Assembly: GCA_012861695.1 (NCBI GenBank)
Contig: JAAOOA010000099.1
Span: 447,001 to 511,000, forward strand
DNA length: 64,000 nucleotides
Source: Trematomus loennbergii
Taxonomy: Eukaryota; Chordata; Actinopteri; Perciformes; Nototheniidae
Direction of reading: 5' to 3'
Position 1 is the first letter of the stretch; each line of letters begins with the position of its first letter. A model generated the notes under the pieces. It was not told where the DNA came from, ran no database searches, and worked only from the letters and a program-made list of their open reading frames with translations. Positions 48,075 through 61,326 of the stretch are shown one piece after another. A program made the translations under genes and the position numbers.

Positions 48075-49222
48075 ACCCTTCTTCTCTCCTTCCTGGCTGG
48101 GACGCAGCCGATGGTGAAGGGGGTGAAGGGGGTGAAGAGGTGCTTGCAGCTGGGACAGGGATGAGGGTCAGGGTGTACATCTCCTCGGATAGGTTTCCTA
48201 CATAGAAGTAGAAAGAGTAGAATGGATGTACGCCACCTTCTTCAATTTACAGAACCTCCTATTTTACTGGAAATGGCGATGAACTATGCTGTGCTACTTA
48301 CCAGAGGACTCGGTGGGGGTGTCTGCAGTGGCAATGACGACTTCTGAAAAAGAAAAGGTTACAATTTGTAAAACATACCAGTTGCTGTTAAAAGTGACAA
48401 TGACTCTGAAGCTTACAAAAATAACACAAGTTTATATTACATCAAGTACAACCACTCCGTGCACACATCATGTGACCACAGAAAAAGGACACATTGGTCT
48501 CTAACCCCACCAATAGGAATGTCCTCATAAGGTCTCTAACCCCACCAATAGGAATGTCCTCATAAGGTCTCTAACCCCACCAATAGGAATGTCCTCATAA
48601 GTGATAATAAAAGTAATGACATTAAGTTCTTAGGCGTTATTTGACTCATTAAGCAGTTCAACCAATGTCATTTTGAATGGTCAGCTCCTGGCTGTTTATA
48701 AAATTCTCATATAACAAATAATAGTCAGAAAACAATAAGAAGAGTGGTACAATAGACTTCTGCAATTACTTGATGTGGCTGGCGAGTTTTCCGCAGGAGG
48801 CTGTGGGGTTTCGGAGGCTGCTGCAGGCTCTGTATGACTCCAACCTAGATTAAAGAAAAGAAGCTTTGGATAGCATCAACAACATCATGTAATTCACTAG
48901 TTCTCCCATTTGTATGCTTGATTTAAGGAAGAGGTGTAAGTTAATTGCTGTCAATTACCCCTATGGGCTCCTCCTAAACTTTATTAACAAAACGACATCT
49001 AAGTGTCTAAAACAATACCTTTCGCAACAAATTCAAATAACACCTCCATCCTTTGGAGGCAGGTGGAGGCATTGCTGCTGACATTGCACCTTGGCATCAT
49101 GACTTCGCAGGTCCATTCCTTCTTTATTCCAGGCCGGGCTAGGAACAAGACGCCTCTGGCTCCAAGGGCCTGACATTTTTCCAGCTTCCAACAAACCAAA
49201 ATATCCCTTATTTCAGAACAAT
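48075..49222 (-). CDS. Unrecognised multi-exon gene, four exons with matching phases
   Basis: Four minus-strand exons fit together. A, about 49220-49013 (EIRDILVCWKLEKCQALGAR, then WTCEVMMPRCNVSSNASTC; donor GTATTG). B, about 48846-48772, 75 bases (WSHTEPAAASETPQPPAENS). C, about 48343-48302, 42 bases (VVIATADTPTESS; donor GTAAGT). D, from about 48208 (NLSEEMYTLTLIPVPAASTS, then a Pro/Ser tail). A/B, B/C and C/D junctions are all phase 1, and the joined frame has no stop. A is Cys-rich with two N-glycosylation-type sites; B-D are Ser/Thr/Pro-rich like a mucin stalk. Phase-1 exons of this kind are common in secreted or membrane receptors and cytokines, but I cannot name the family. 5' and 3' ends unknown; a 32-base exon-like piece at 51972-51941 and a donor at 52875 may belong upstream. 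Confidence 0.4.
48504..48605. repeat. 35-bp tandem repeat, three units
   Basis: Three near-perfect units of aggtctctaaccccaccaat plus aggaatgtcctcata, within an intron of the tentative 48-49 kb gene. Confidence 0.9.
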
Positions 49223-50571
49223 TATGCCCTGGTTATTTACAAAGGCAAAACCAGTTGTTAAACATAAATCACATAAACTGCTAGCACAAATATTCAACCC
49301 CTATGCAATAACAAAGACATTTTTTTTGATGCATGCATTAACAACTTGCGATCAGCAAGTAGAAGCTTTGAACATTATTCTGCATTGTATTTCTCTTGGC
49401 GGAATTTACACTGTATATATCATCTAGGTTTGTGGAGTAGCACGTGGTTTATGAACAGTGCCACAGATTCTAAGTGGGATTAAGTTTAGAGCCATTCTAC
49501 TACATAAACGTCGCTATTTTTGATCACCTGCAGTATTTTTTTTAAGTCTTGTGCTTGGGGTAATTGTACTACAAGAAGGTGAGTATTCACTTGGATGCCT
49601 TACAAGTATACTAGATGTTCTGCTGTTGCGCACAGGCTCAATCACAGTGTTGAGATAATATATCTATCTCTAAAGTACACTGGAGTATTTATAGGGGTTC
49701 TGTAAGATATAATTGATTATGGTATTCATAATTAGGTTTCCATTAGTGTATAATCACCTATAACTATTTTTTGTTGTGATTAGCTTAGAATAAGCCCTTC
49801 ATATATACATAGGGAGCCGGTCTCTTTCACTCTCTTCTCTTTGCCGTGTTACTACAGTACTTCAATCGGAAGAAAAAAACACTGGCTCTAGAGAAGGCCT
49901 TTCATGTTGTTATGGCAATGGATGGCCACTGTAGGTTCTTGTACACGCTTATAAAGGGAGAGGTACTCAGTTGGTTGCAATTTAGAAACCTCACTATTAC
50001 ACAGAGTACCTTTCAATTACATTGAATCAAATTCAGCGATGATTCGCCAAAGTTAAATAAACATAACTTATCCCTGTGTCTACAGTAGTTGTATTGACAG
50101 GGAGCAGACACACTGATGAAAATGTCTATTTCGAATGTAAGTTGAATTGGATAAATGATTAAATAGTGCAAATGTATTTTGCTGTGTTCTGACACAGTGC
50201 TTTAAAACTTGAATGCACATATAGTCACATTTTTTTTGGGGCACACAGTTCATGCAGGTCATGAAATTTGCATCATGTGCACCAGCTCAAAGCCCATTTC
50301 TACCTAGGGCTTTGAGCAGCAGATTTGTATTACGTAATTATGATCAGATATGGTCAGATATTACATTTCTGTATCAAATGTAAATATTTTTTCCAAATCC
50401 AGAATGAACAAGTACAGGGCTGTTATTAATTATGCATGCAGGCCAACAAAAAAAAAAGTCCATCACATACCACCAATGCAGCTTGATCCCTCAGGTGGGA
50501 TGAAGTTTTATTCTTTTTTTGTGCCTGGACCCAGGTGTTTGCTTTCATATCAAACTTGTCCATTCGTTTGC
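49223..50571. other. Non-coding, AT-rich
   Basis: No gene, RNA or recognisable element. Stops in all frames. Confidence 0.5.
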
Positions 50572-50574
50572 TAA

Positions 50575-51241
50575 CCCCTAGATTCCACCGGGTCCGTCTG
50601 CGCCGCGTTGCGGTTTTGGTCCGGCCTCCTCCGGCGTCATACCCTACCAGGCGCGTTTCAGAAGCATTTCAGAAGCGGAGCGTCTTGCCTGCCGGCTCGC
50701 AGTTTTTGTTGATTTGGGCATATTTCCTGGACAGGCTACTTTGTACAGACAAAGTTAATAATAACTGTAATATTCCAGTTATAAACGACATGAATCAAAG
50801 ATGTGTTGCTGTATTTTAGTGGTAAAAAAATGCATTCATCATCATAATTATTCTATATAATATAATTTACACAGTGCCTGTAAACCGGAGGAGAACGCTG
50901 GCATTTCTCCTCCTACTTGAAAGACTACGGAGGGATAGGGTCTGCAAAATTAGTTTGTGTGTGTGTATATATATCTATATATATATCTATATATGCTCTG
51001 AACGTTCCACTTCCTGCCTGCCCGACCTTACGTTACGGCTGCGCCGCGACAAAAATAGGATTCATCCTAATTTTAGAGGAGCCCTGCGCCGAGCCGCTTC
51101 TGGGCTGCTTCTGAGCCGTAACGCGCCGCGTGTGGTGGAATAGCACCCATTGACTAGAGTGGCCGCGATCGCCGTGAGCACCGCGGCGCAGCCGTAACGC
51201 GCCCGTAAGGCGCCGCAGACGGACCCGGTGGAATCTAGGGG
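50575..51241. mobile_element. PIF/Harbinger-type MITE, 667 bp, TAA target duplication (empty-site copy)
   Basis: Inverted ends cccctagattccaccgggtc at the left and the mirror gacccggtggaatctagggg at the right, flanked by TAA on both sides (50572-50574 and 51242-51244), the 3-bp duplication expected for PIF/Harbinger. The interior includes paired GC-rich blocks and an AT microsatellite. The same element, inverted and carrying an extra insertion, is at 60050-61326. No coding capacity. Confidence 0.9.
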
Positions 51242-51244
51242 TAA

Positions 51245-52874
<1,630 letters not shown>

Positions 52875-53079
52875 CTGCTTGGCGAAGTCAGACAGAGAGG
52901 AAGTTGTTGCCGATGTCCGGTGCGTTCATGGTCATGGATAGTAATCGGTAGCATGGTGTTCACTTACTACGCGATCGCACAACGTAACGTACAGTAATTC
53001 CACAACCACAAAAATGGATTAACATCGATTTAGCTGGGCAACAAAATAAATAAATGAATGAATCTACTGGTTTCATAAT

Positions 53080-53260
53080 TTGAACCAAAATTGGTGCATT
53101 TTGCAATTTTTTTTATTTATCTTTATTATTTTTTTTATTATGTCCTATTTATATTATGTTGCACTGTTGGAGGAGCTCGGGGTCTAAGATTTTAAATGCC
53201 AAAAGTACACTGTAGCTAGCATCTGATAACAAAAACCCTTGAACCTTGAACCTTAGTGGT
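53080..53260 (+). mobile_element. LINE 3'-end fragment with cttgaac tail
   Basis: gttgcactgttggaggagct and a closing cttgaaccttgaacctt tail are typical of a teleost LINE 3' terminus. It is flanked by two diverged copies of one roughly 60-bp sequence (about 52973-53035 and 53288-53350, sharing aaatggattaacatcgattt). Confidence 0.5.
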
Positions 53261-53649
53261 GTTTATTTTTCACGGAGTTCAGTTGCTAAGCGATCATACA
53301 ACGTCACGTCCGGTATTTCCACAACACAAATGGATTAACATCGATTTAATACATTAATGTAGCCTTTGTTTCTGCTAAAAGAGGTGTCGACCAGCTAGGG
53401 CCACAAGAAAATCGGCGAAATCGAGTGTGACGATTAAAAAATAAATTAAAAACATCTAATTTTGACAATAAAAACCGACCAATAGTCTTGGTAGAGCATT
53501 TGCTTGGCACTTCCGGGTATTTCTCCACTGGTTGGGCCATGTTAACAATACCGTGTAACTGTCACGTTTGAAGGGACGAAACCGTGACATATTCACGTCT
53601 CCCAGCATGGTAGATCGTCACATGTTCACGTCTTGCCGTGATACCGGGT

Positions 53650-54012
53650 TGCTCATACTGCAGAGCCTTAATCAAATGGCTCTTTCCTGTCCCAGCACCG
53701 CCTGTTATAAATACATGAAACCGGTCCGGATTTTTACCCGAGATTTTGTCTAAACACCATTGTCGTATTTGATAGAAAATAGACATTTGTTTTTCTTTTA
53801 GAGACCGAACTAATTTCAGCCCTTCGCTTCTGCACAAAATATTCTTTGTCTTTTCCAAATGGCACATTTGCCGATTACTAACGGCAAGATCAGGAATAGC
53901 GTCTATTTGCTCCCCGTCTACGGTTTCAATTTTTTCCCGCTCTTCTTCGCATTGAAGATTGTCCAATTCCTGTTCAGGTCACACCAAGCGTCTTCAAAAT
54001 CTACATTACCGT
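53650..54012 (-). pseudogene. Helitron helicase fragment (Walker A region)
   Basis: On the minus strand VDFEDAWCDLNR is followed, after a one-base frame change near 53965, by IDAIPDLAVSNRQM, and then VFITGGAGTGKSHLIKAL, the Walker A motif of the PIF1-type helicase domain of Helitrons. The homology stops right after the Walker A helix near 53680; the remaining helicase motifs are missing. It is the C-terminal continuation of the Rep piece at 58643-59640, separated by later insertions. Confidence 0.75.
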
Positions 54013-54030
54013 CTAAAGCAGGGGTTTTCA

Positions 54031-54675
54031 AAGTGTGGGAAGGTGAGCCTCCCCTCAGAGAACATAAGAACAGCCGCGCCCCCCCTCCCAATTATTATTG
54101 CTAATATTATTATTATTGTTGTTGTTGCTATAATGCAGGGGTATTCAATTGCATTTCTACGGAGCCCCTAAAGCAGTGGTCGCCAACCAGTCGATCGCGA
54201 TCGACCGGTTGATCGCGAGTGTGGTGCGGGTAGATCGTGGACCGTTAATAAAAAAAGTAACAAAAGAAATAAAATTAAAATAATAATGTTTGAAAAATAA
54301 GTTTTTAGATGTAAACCTATCATCCACCACCCCGTTTGCAGGTGCCACTTGATTGACGTATATTTTAGACACCTCAATAATATAATACATTAACCGTGCT
54401 TTACGTGAACCTCATCATGACACAAGAGAGGACGGCAGGACTGCAATTTCCCGTGTTCAGTGAATGCAACAGAGGCAAGACACCAGACCAATCAGAGAGT
54501 TGCATGGAAATACACGTGTGCTTGTGTCATTCAAGCTCGGCTCTGTGTGTGTGTGGCAATAGCGCATTTAGTGTGAGAGAGAGGGAGAGAGGGAGAGAGG
54601 GAGAGAGAGAGAGGGAGGGAGAGACCGGTGCCAGCGGGGACCGTGATGTTAGCATCTGGTTAGTTGCTGCACTAA
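54031..54675. mobile_element. hAT-like remnants flanking the PIF/Harbinger element
   Basis: caggggttttcaaagtgtgg at 54019-54038 and cagtggtcgccaaccagtcg near 54174 have the look of hAT-family ends. Both point the same way and no matching right ends were found, so these are fragments. A short GA-rich run is at 54570-54625. They lie in the Helitron, between its helicase and Rep parts. Confidence 0.4.
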
Positions 54676-54836
54676 CGGGCCGTCTCCACAGCAGCGTTAA
54701 AGAAATCTTGGAGGTGGGCGTATCTGAGGCTTGGGGATTTTTTGCGATCAACCAATCACATGAATCTCCCGCCCCCGAATCTCCCGCCCCCGATATACAA
54801 AGCAAAAAAGCCCGGTTCTTCTCCACTATTGCCAAA

Positions 54837-56458
54837 ATGGATGCCGGTTTTGTAGCAAGGGTAGAACGTGTAGTAGCAAGGGTGAATTTAGTGTATGCAA
54901 TGTCTCGCAGGAGGCCTAGAGTGCATCACTTTTGGGTACATCCAATACTCCGAAAACGTCTGCAACGGGGGGAATACCACTGTCTGGTCCAAGAGCTCCG
55001 TCTGGATGACCACCTGTTCCACCAGTATTTTCGGATGAGCAAAAACGTGTTCGACGAGTTGCTCGGAAAAGTGGGTCCACTGATCACAAAGGTGGACACC
55101 CATATGCGTTGTCAATCGGACCCGCCGAGCGACTCGCCATCTGCCTACGGTACGTTTTGTGTATTTGTACTTCTTTCATCTGACTCTGTATAGAAAGAGA
55201 GAGAATGCATGCCATGGATGAATGATGACTGAAGTCTGTGATTTAGTTCAGATGGATGACATTAATTAAGATAGCTAGGTAAACACAGTATTGCTCCCCT
55301 GTGTACATGGCGTGTGTGTGTGTCTGTGGTCTGTGTGTGTGGGGGGGGATCTGTGTGTCTGTGTGGGGGGGATCTGTGTGTGTCTGTGGTGTGTGTGTGG
55401 GGGGGATCTGTGTGTGTTGTGTCTGTGGGGGGATCTGGTGTGTGTGATCTGTGTGTGTCTGTGGTCTGTGTGTGTGGGGGGGATATGTGTGTGTGTATAT
55501 GTGTGTGGGGTCTGACATATATTTTTTTAATCATGTGTATATTTTTTTCTCAGGTACCTGGCAACTGGTGATTCATACAGGACCATAGCATTCAGCTATC
55601 GGGTCGGGCATGCAACAGTGGCTGTCATCGTCAAGGAGGTTGCGGGTGCCATCTGGACCGCCCTGGTTGAGGAGACCATGCCAGTACCACAGCCGGAGGA
55701 CTGGAGAGCCATCGCTGCTGAGTTTCATGAGATCTGGAACTTTCCGAATTGCGTTGGTGCCATTGATGGGAAGCACGTGGTGATCCAGGCTCCGGCAAAT
55801 TCTGGGTCCCTCTACTTCAACTACAAGTCCACCCACTCCTTGGTACTGCTGGCTGTCGTGGATGCCCGGTACCTCTTCAGGGTAGTGGATGTTGGAGGAT
55901 TTGGAAGGAGCAGCGACAGTGGGAGCCTGCGGAATTCTGCATTTGGAGAGAGCCTCAGAGATGGCAGTCTGCAGCTACCACCTGACACCGTCATCCCAGG
56001 AGCAGAGGCTGGGCCTTCTTCCCCATGTGTTTGTAGGAGATGAGGCTTTTCCGCTGCTGGACAACCTGCTGCGTCCATTCCCTGGACGTCACCTCACCCG
56101 TGAAAGGAGGATGTTCAACTACCGCCTCAGCCGGGCCAGGTTGGTGGTTGAATGTGCGTTTGGCATCCTCTCATCCCAGTGGAGAATGTTCAGGCGTGTC
56201 ATCACCACCAGCCCGGAGGTAACAGAGTTGTGTGTGAAGGCCACCTGTGTGTTGCACAACTTCCTCCGCAGGAAGACGATAGGAAGGCGATCACGCACAC
56301 CTCTTGTCGAGTCCACGGATGAAGATACTCCAACCCTGTGTGATGCACCGAGGATGGGCTCCAACAATGCCACACGCAGATCCATCCAACTGCGGGAGAC
56401 CTTCAGCTCCTATTTTAATGAGGAGGGTGTACTGCCATGGCAGCAGTATGTGGTGTAG
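54837..56458 (+). pseudogene. PIF/Harbinger transposase, element 2 (two one-base frame breaks)
   Basis: Exon 1 (54837-55149) starts at an ATG in good context (gccaaaATGG): MDAGFVARVERVVARVNLVY, then RGEYHCLVQELRLDDHLFHQ. The intron (55150-55553) is GT-rich. Exon 2 starts YLATGDSYRTIAFSYRVG. The DDE triad is visible: Asp in GAIDGKHVV (55765), Asp in LLAVVDARYLF (55861), Glu in RLVVECAFGILSSQW (56150). The stop is at 56458. One-base breaks lie near 55105 (exon 1) and near 56005 (between second Asp and Glu). Only two breaks in an otherwise clean gene suggests either a recently dead element or consensus errors. The protein would bind the partner MADF/BESS factor and cut at the inverted ends. Confidence 0.85.
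55310..55515. repeat. GT-rich simple repeat in the transposase intron
   Basis: Irregular tgtgtctgtggtctgtg words with G7-G9 runs. The open frames across it on both strands are artefacts. Confidence 0.9.
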
Positions 56459-56834
56459 GGTCACCATTGTCTCCAAACCAAAAGCTCTTTTAAGAGCTAC
56501 CCATATTTTCTTTAAAAAGCAAATATTCCAAATAAACATGTTTCTTGAATTGATATTATGATATGACTAACAACCTTTTTCCTTCAGTCCTGTTTTTAGT
56601 GATAAACCACTCATAATTACAACAGGTTTTCACTTGAACAATTACAGAAGACCGCACATTATATATCGACATACATGAAGCTTCTGGTATGTTGCAACTG
56701 ACAAACCACATGAACAAGTCAAGACACAGTATAGCCATAACATACTTTAAATAACTTTTATTTATGTAATGTTGTGAGTGAAGTGTGTGATGAGTGTAAA
56801 AAAGTGTAATGTGGATCAGTATCAGTATCAGTAT

Positions 56835-58174
56835 TTACTCCTCCTCCTGGTCTGCCTCTAAAACCACCTTGTATAAGGCAAATCTGACTCGCAGCCTCTT
56901 TGCTCTCGACATCAGTCTCATGGTGGGCAAGAGACTCCTGAAGAATAACAGGTCCTCATCCTCCTCCACCACCAATGGCATGGCCAGAATTGGAGCGACG
57001 GCAGACAGCAAATTCTGTTCGAAGGAGGACATCTCCTTTGCCCTTTTCCTCCGGAACGAACCCCTTGCATCTCCTGTCCTGTCTCCCCTGCCTCTGCTGG
57101 CTGACTGGCTGGCTGACTGGCACCTGGCTGACTGCCTGGCTGACTGCACCTGGCTGACTGGCACCTGGCTGACTGGCTGGCTGACTGGCTGGCTGACTGG
57201 CACCTGGCTGACTGGCTGGCTGACTGCACCTGGCTGACTGCCTGGCTGACTGGCACCTGGCTGACTGGCTGGCTGACTGCCACCTGGCTGGCTTTCCTGG
57301 CTCTCTTCTCTTACCAGGGTGGATGGAGGCAGGGTTTTCCGGGGGACATTGCTGGACGTCTCGCGGTCAATCATGAATGGGTTTAAAAAACTCATGATTG
57401 CCGCGAAACGCCAGGGCTTGTATCCCCCTGAAGACCCTGCACCGCTTCTTTTAGCCTCCTTCTCCTGTTGCTTCTCCTTCCTGTACCTGTCCCTCAGTGT
57501 CTTCCATTTCTTTTTGCACACTTCCTCTAATAAAATGAAATGAAAGAATACAGTTAATTTCTTTAATTTACAACAATTATTCCTCCATTAATGAAAACCA
57601 AATCCCTTTTATCACTGTCAATTGCATAAAAGGTTTTACATGTCACACTTTATCAGAATCAAAATCAGAAACAGGTTTATTGCCAGGTAAGTTCGCACAT
57701 ACTAGGAATTTGACTTGATGTCATGGGGCATATATAAAAAACAAGAAATGTAATATAAACACAATGTTTTACACCGTAATAAAATACAGTTAAGTTGCAA
57801 TAAGATAACCATTAAATAAAGTAGTAATTTAAATGGAAATAGAATGCTATGAATGCATTTTTGCATATAAACTAAGAAATGTGAAATCAGATAAGTGCAG
57901 AAAGGAGTATGCTATTATTAGTATGCTAGTATGGTGCTATTTTATGCTACATTCCATGCTGGCTAAATATACTGTCTATGCTTGCTAGCGATGTTAAAAC
58001 GAAGTAAACTGGATATAAAATCCCCAAACAGGCGAAAAACCTACCAGTTTCACCCACTGTCTCTGCCACCTCCCTCCATGCCTGGTTCCTCCGGTTTGTA
58101 TCCCGGTAGGTGAACAGGGACTGGTCATAAAGAACCGGGTGATTCGCTACCACAACTACTAACTTTTCCTCCAT
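56835..58174 (-). CDS. MADF/BESS partner protein of PIF/Harbinger element 2 (intact)
   Basis: Exon 1 (58174-58045) encodes MEEKLVVVVANHPVLYDQSL, then YRDTNRRNQAWREVAETVG, the first half of a MADF (Myb/SANT-like) domain. The donor is GTAGGT; exon 2 (57526-56835) follows in matching phase 1 with EVCKKKWKTLRDRYRKEKQQ. After FLNPFMIDRE comes a low-complexity Ser/Gln/Pro linker of about 60 residues made of SQPVSQ-type repeats (57080-57290). The protein ends with a BESS-like motif (EDLLFFRSLLPTMRLMSRAK) and an acidic tail. The frame is open from ATG to stop. These proteins carry the transposase to the nucleus and the element ends; in the genome it could serve other, non-autonomous copies. Confidence 0.85.
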
Positions 58175-58477
58175 TTTGTCAATTTTGTTAGGAATATAGA
58201 AATGACGCGGATATCTCTCCCAGCATACACGCCGTTTGATTGGCTAGAGCTTGAACTGTCAGATTTGCGTACACGGGATTTGATTGGCTGACGCTTCCTC
58301 CTCAGCTTCAAAAGTTGAACATTGTTCAACTTTGATCTTGAAAATCCTGAGAATCTCCGCTCGCCTGCCCACAATGCATTTCGGCGAAAAGTGAGGGAAA
58401 GTGACGTCACCCCATTCAAAGTGAATGGGCAGAAGCGTTTCAAGATTTTTTAACGCTGCTGTGGAGACGGCCCGTAA

Positions 58478-58642
58478 CGGACATAAGGAGCTGTTTCCAC
58501 AACAATCTGGAGGAGAGTCCTCTCCTCTCAGACTGAGGGGCTCAGGTGAGCTAAAGGACTCTTGAGTGTTTAGATATAGTTCACTTTAGTCTAAGTTATC
58601 TCAGTGGGTCTCAAACGGTTTTGTCACAAATGATTGAAAAGA
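58478..58642. other. hAT-like remnant to the right of the Harbinger element
   Basis: cagtgggtctcaaacggttt near 58593-58612 followed by ccgcggcacg looks like a hAT-type end reading into the Helitron. Continues the sequence left of the Harbinger insertion. Confidence 0.35.
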
Positions 58643-59640
58643 TTATTTCCGCGGCACGCTTTCAAATATAACATTTTCGTTTGAAAGAGCCTTTTTGACG
58701 GAGTTCAGAATTTTAACCTTCTTCTCCTTTTTTTCGGCCAAAGACTCTACTTTTACACACTCACATGGTGTCAAGTTACATTTACATTCTGCTAAGCATT
58801 CATCTTCACTGCTGCAACATATACATGTACAGGCAGTAGCTGGCCTGGGGAAATTAAATAGACAAACAGTTATTTTCTTACACGTTTTAGAGTGTCTTTT
58901 GGAATGCTGTTGCACAGATGTCACAATGTCCTTTAACGGCTCATCTTGTGATGGTAATTCACATGTCACATATGTGTCGATTAATTTAATCACCTCTTCA
59001 TCTGCATTATCAATTTTGGGTGCATTCTCAATCCAAAACAAGCAATGCACATGAGGTGAGCCACGCTGCTGAAATTCCACGCGATAGAAATAGTCTACAA
59101 TCTTGCCAATTGGGTGTGAAGGGGACATAAGAACTTCTTTCAAAAAACAATTCCATCTAAAATCAAACATCCTCGCCGCTGTCACAGGATTACGACGCAA
59201 GAGTTCACATCAGTCTGCCCAATCTAAATCTTCAGCGGTCTGTGTTCTACCTTCCTGTTTTAAAATAGTGTTGAGTAGATTTGTCCACCTAAGATCAGCC
59301 GAAGAGAATGAACAAAACCAGGTAGGCACACCAAGTTGACGCACACAAGCTAGGAGGTCATTCTGTGCGCGCTGCCAAAATAGTACCTCTAATAGGTGAG
59401 AGAAAACGAAAGCCATCATCAAATTGCAACAGTTTTCTTATGGTTTCCTGATTCAACAAATTATCTTCTATCGGTTTGGATGGAAAGCCTGCTTTGCCTT
59501 TTCGCAATGCAATAGACACACTGGACAATACCTGTTGCACCTCAGACAAATACTGAGCATATTAAATGTATTCTATATTTTGTACAAACCTAACATCAGC
59601 ATTTAAAACACGGATATTCAAATAGCGTGATAATGTTATC
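58643..59640 (-). pseudogene. Helitron Rep (HUH) region, broken
   Basis: Read from right to left on the minus strand: YLNIRVLNADVRFVQNIEY, SEVQQVLSSVSIALRKGKAG, then a frame change to WQRAQNDLLACVRQLGVPTW, a stop near 59210, and [15 protein letters not shown] followed by [20 protein letters not shown]. The last carries the HVH of the HUH endonuclease motif. The conserved part with the catalytic Tyr pair (normally after the NFPRP motif) is absent. At least two frame breaks. In a live Helitron this domain nicks DNA for rolling-circle transposition. Confidence 0.85.
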
Positions 59641-60049
59641 TTGCGGGGCCTCGAATCATGGTAGAAGAAGAAGAAGATACACTTTATTAATCCCTTACAG
59701 GGAAATTTCTTTCCCCACTCTGTTGTGTTTACACACATTACACACACAGGGGAGGATATACATGCACAAACACAGGATATACATGCACACACACAACCAC
59801 ATGCAGATAGGAGAGGTGGCAGAGCAGAGAGGCTGCCAGGTACCCGGCGCCAAGGGAGCAGTTTCGAGGTTAGGTGCCTTGCTCAAGGGCACCTCGGCAG
59901 TGGCCTTGGAGGTGAACTGGCACCTCGGCAGTGGCCTTGGAGGTGAACTGGCACCTCTCCAGCTACCAGCTCACTCCATCTTTTTTTTGGTCCGATCGGG
60001 ACGTGAACCGGCAACCCTTCGGTTCCAAGACCAAGTCCCTACAGACTAA

Positions 60050-60299
60050 CCCCTAGATTCCACCGGGTCCGTCTGCGGCGTGTTACGGGCGCGTTACGGC
60101 TGCGCCGCGGTGCTCACGGCGATCGCGGCCACTCTAGTCAATGGGTGCTATTCCACCACACGCGGCGCGTTACGGCTCAGAAGCGTCCCAGAAGCGGCTC
60201 GGCGCAGGGCTCCTCTAAAATTAGGATGAATCCTATTTTTGACGCGGTGCAGCCGAAGGTCGGGCAGGCAAGAAGTGGAACGTTCAGAGCATATATAGC

Positions 60300-60330
<31 letters not shown>

Positions 60331-61326
60331 AACTAATTTTGCAGACCCTATCCCTCCGTAGCCTTTCAAGTAGGAGGAGAAATGCCAGCGTTCTCCTCCG
60401 GTTTACAGGCACTGTGTAAATTATATATATAGAATAATTCAACAGTCTCACGGCATTTCGTGTATAGTCACGAAATTAATCTATTGATTCGTGTTCACCA
60501 ACACGATTTCGCCATTTTTTTCGTGTCACACAGAACGATTTTAAAAGCAATGTAAAGAATAACAAATTAGAAGGAAAAACAGATAAAAAAAAATACAGAT
60601 TTCAGTATTCTGACACAGAACGATTTTAGAAGCAATGTATTTATATTGGTAGTATGTTTCGTGCCTGCACCAAATAATAACAAATTAGAAGGAAAAAAAG
60701 ATGGCATAAAATACAGATGTCAGTATTCTGAGGCTCTGAGACATTTATTTTCCTTGCGGACGGCAAAAAAACTCTGACATTATACAATTTAAAATCAAAG
60801 GGATAGGGTTAGGCTTAGGGTAAGATATTGAGTAAGAACATGTTTTTATGAACCACACAGCTTCTGGTCTTCCAAGACCCGACCGGACAAAAAGACGTGT
60901 TGCAGGCACGAAACATACTACCAATAGAAATACATTGCTTTTAAAATCGTTCTGTGTGACACGAAAAAAAGGTGAAAATCGTGTTGGTGAACACGAATCA
61001 ATAGATTACATTAATTTTGTGACTATAGCACGAAAAGCGGTGAGACTGGGTTGAATAATTATGATGATGAATGCATTTTTTTACCACTAAAATACAGCAA
61101 CACATCTTTGATTCATGTCGTTTATAACTGGAATATTACAGTTATTATTAACTTTGTCTGTACAAAGTAGCCTGTCCAGGAAATATGCCCAAATCAACAA
61201 AAACTGCGAGCCGGCAGGCAAGACGCTCCGCTTCTGAAATGCTTCTGAAACGCGCCTGATAGGGTATGACGCCGGAGGAGGCCGGACCAAAACCGCGGCG
61301 CAGACGGACCCGGTGGAATCTAGGGG
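60050..61326. mobile_element. PIF/Harbinger-type MITE, second copy, carrying a nested MITE
   Basis: Same ends (cccctagattccaccgggtc) and TAA duplication (60047-60049, 61327-61329) as the element at 50575-51241, in the opposite internal orientation. It sits inside the head of the SINE. It is longer only because of the insertion at 60440-61052. Confidence 0.92.
60440..61052. mobile_element. Nested MITE with ~115-bp inverted repeats and 8-bp target duplication
   Basis: The left end is caacagtctcacggcatttc and the right end mirrors it (gcggtgagactgggtt). The inverted similarity extends about 115 bases, to caatgtaaagaat / tacattgcttttaaaatc. It is flanked by gaataatt on both sides (60432-60439, 61053-61060). 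The empty site is readable in the sister MITE near 50840-50860 (reverse complement agaataattatgatgatg), which has one copy only. 613 bp, no coding capacity; the 8-bp duplication suggests a hAT-type mobiliser. Confidence 0.9.

Larger units (their letters stand above)
54676..58474. mobile_element. PIF/Harbinger element 2, 3799 bp, complete ends with TAA duplication
   Basis: The left end is cgggccgtctccacagcagc, the right end is its mirror gctgctgtggagacggcccg, and the match continues for about 35 bases (gttaaagaaatcttg / caagattttttaac). It is flanked by TAA on both sides (54673-54675 and 58475-58477). It encodes a plus-strand transposase (54837-56458) converging with a minus-strand MADF/BESS gene (58174-56835), the standard two-gene layout of animal Harbingers. 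The ends are nearly perfect, so the insertion is fairly young. Confidence 0.95.

Noticed and set aside
54676..58474. Domesticated host HARBI1/NAIF1-type gene pair
   Set aside because: Inverted ends with a TAA duplication and frame breaks in the transposase show a transposon copy, not a conserved host gene.
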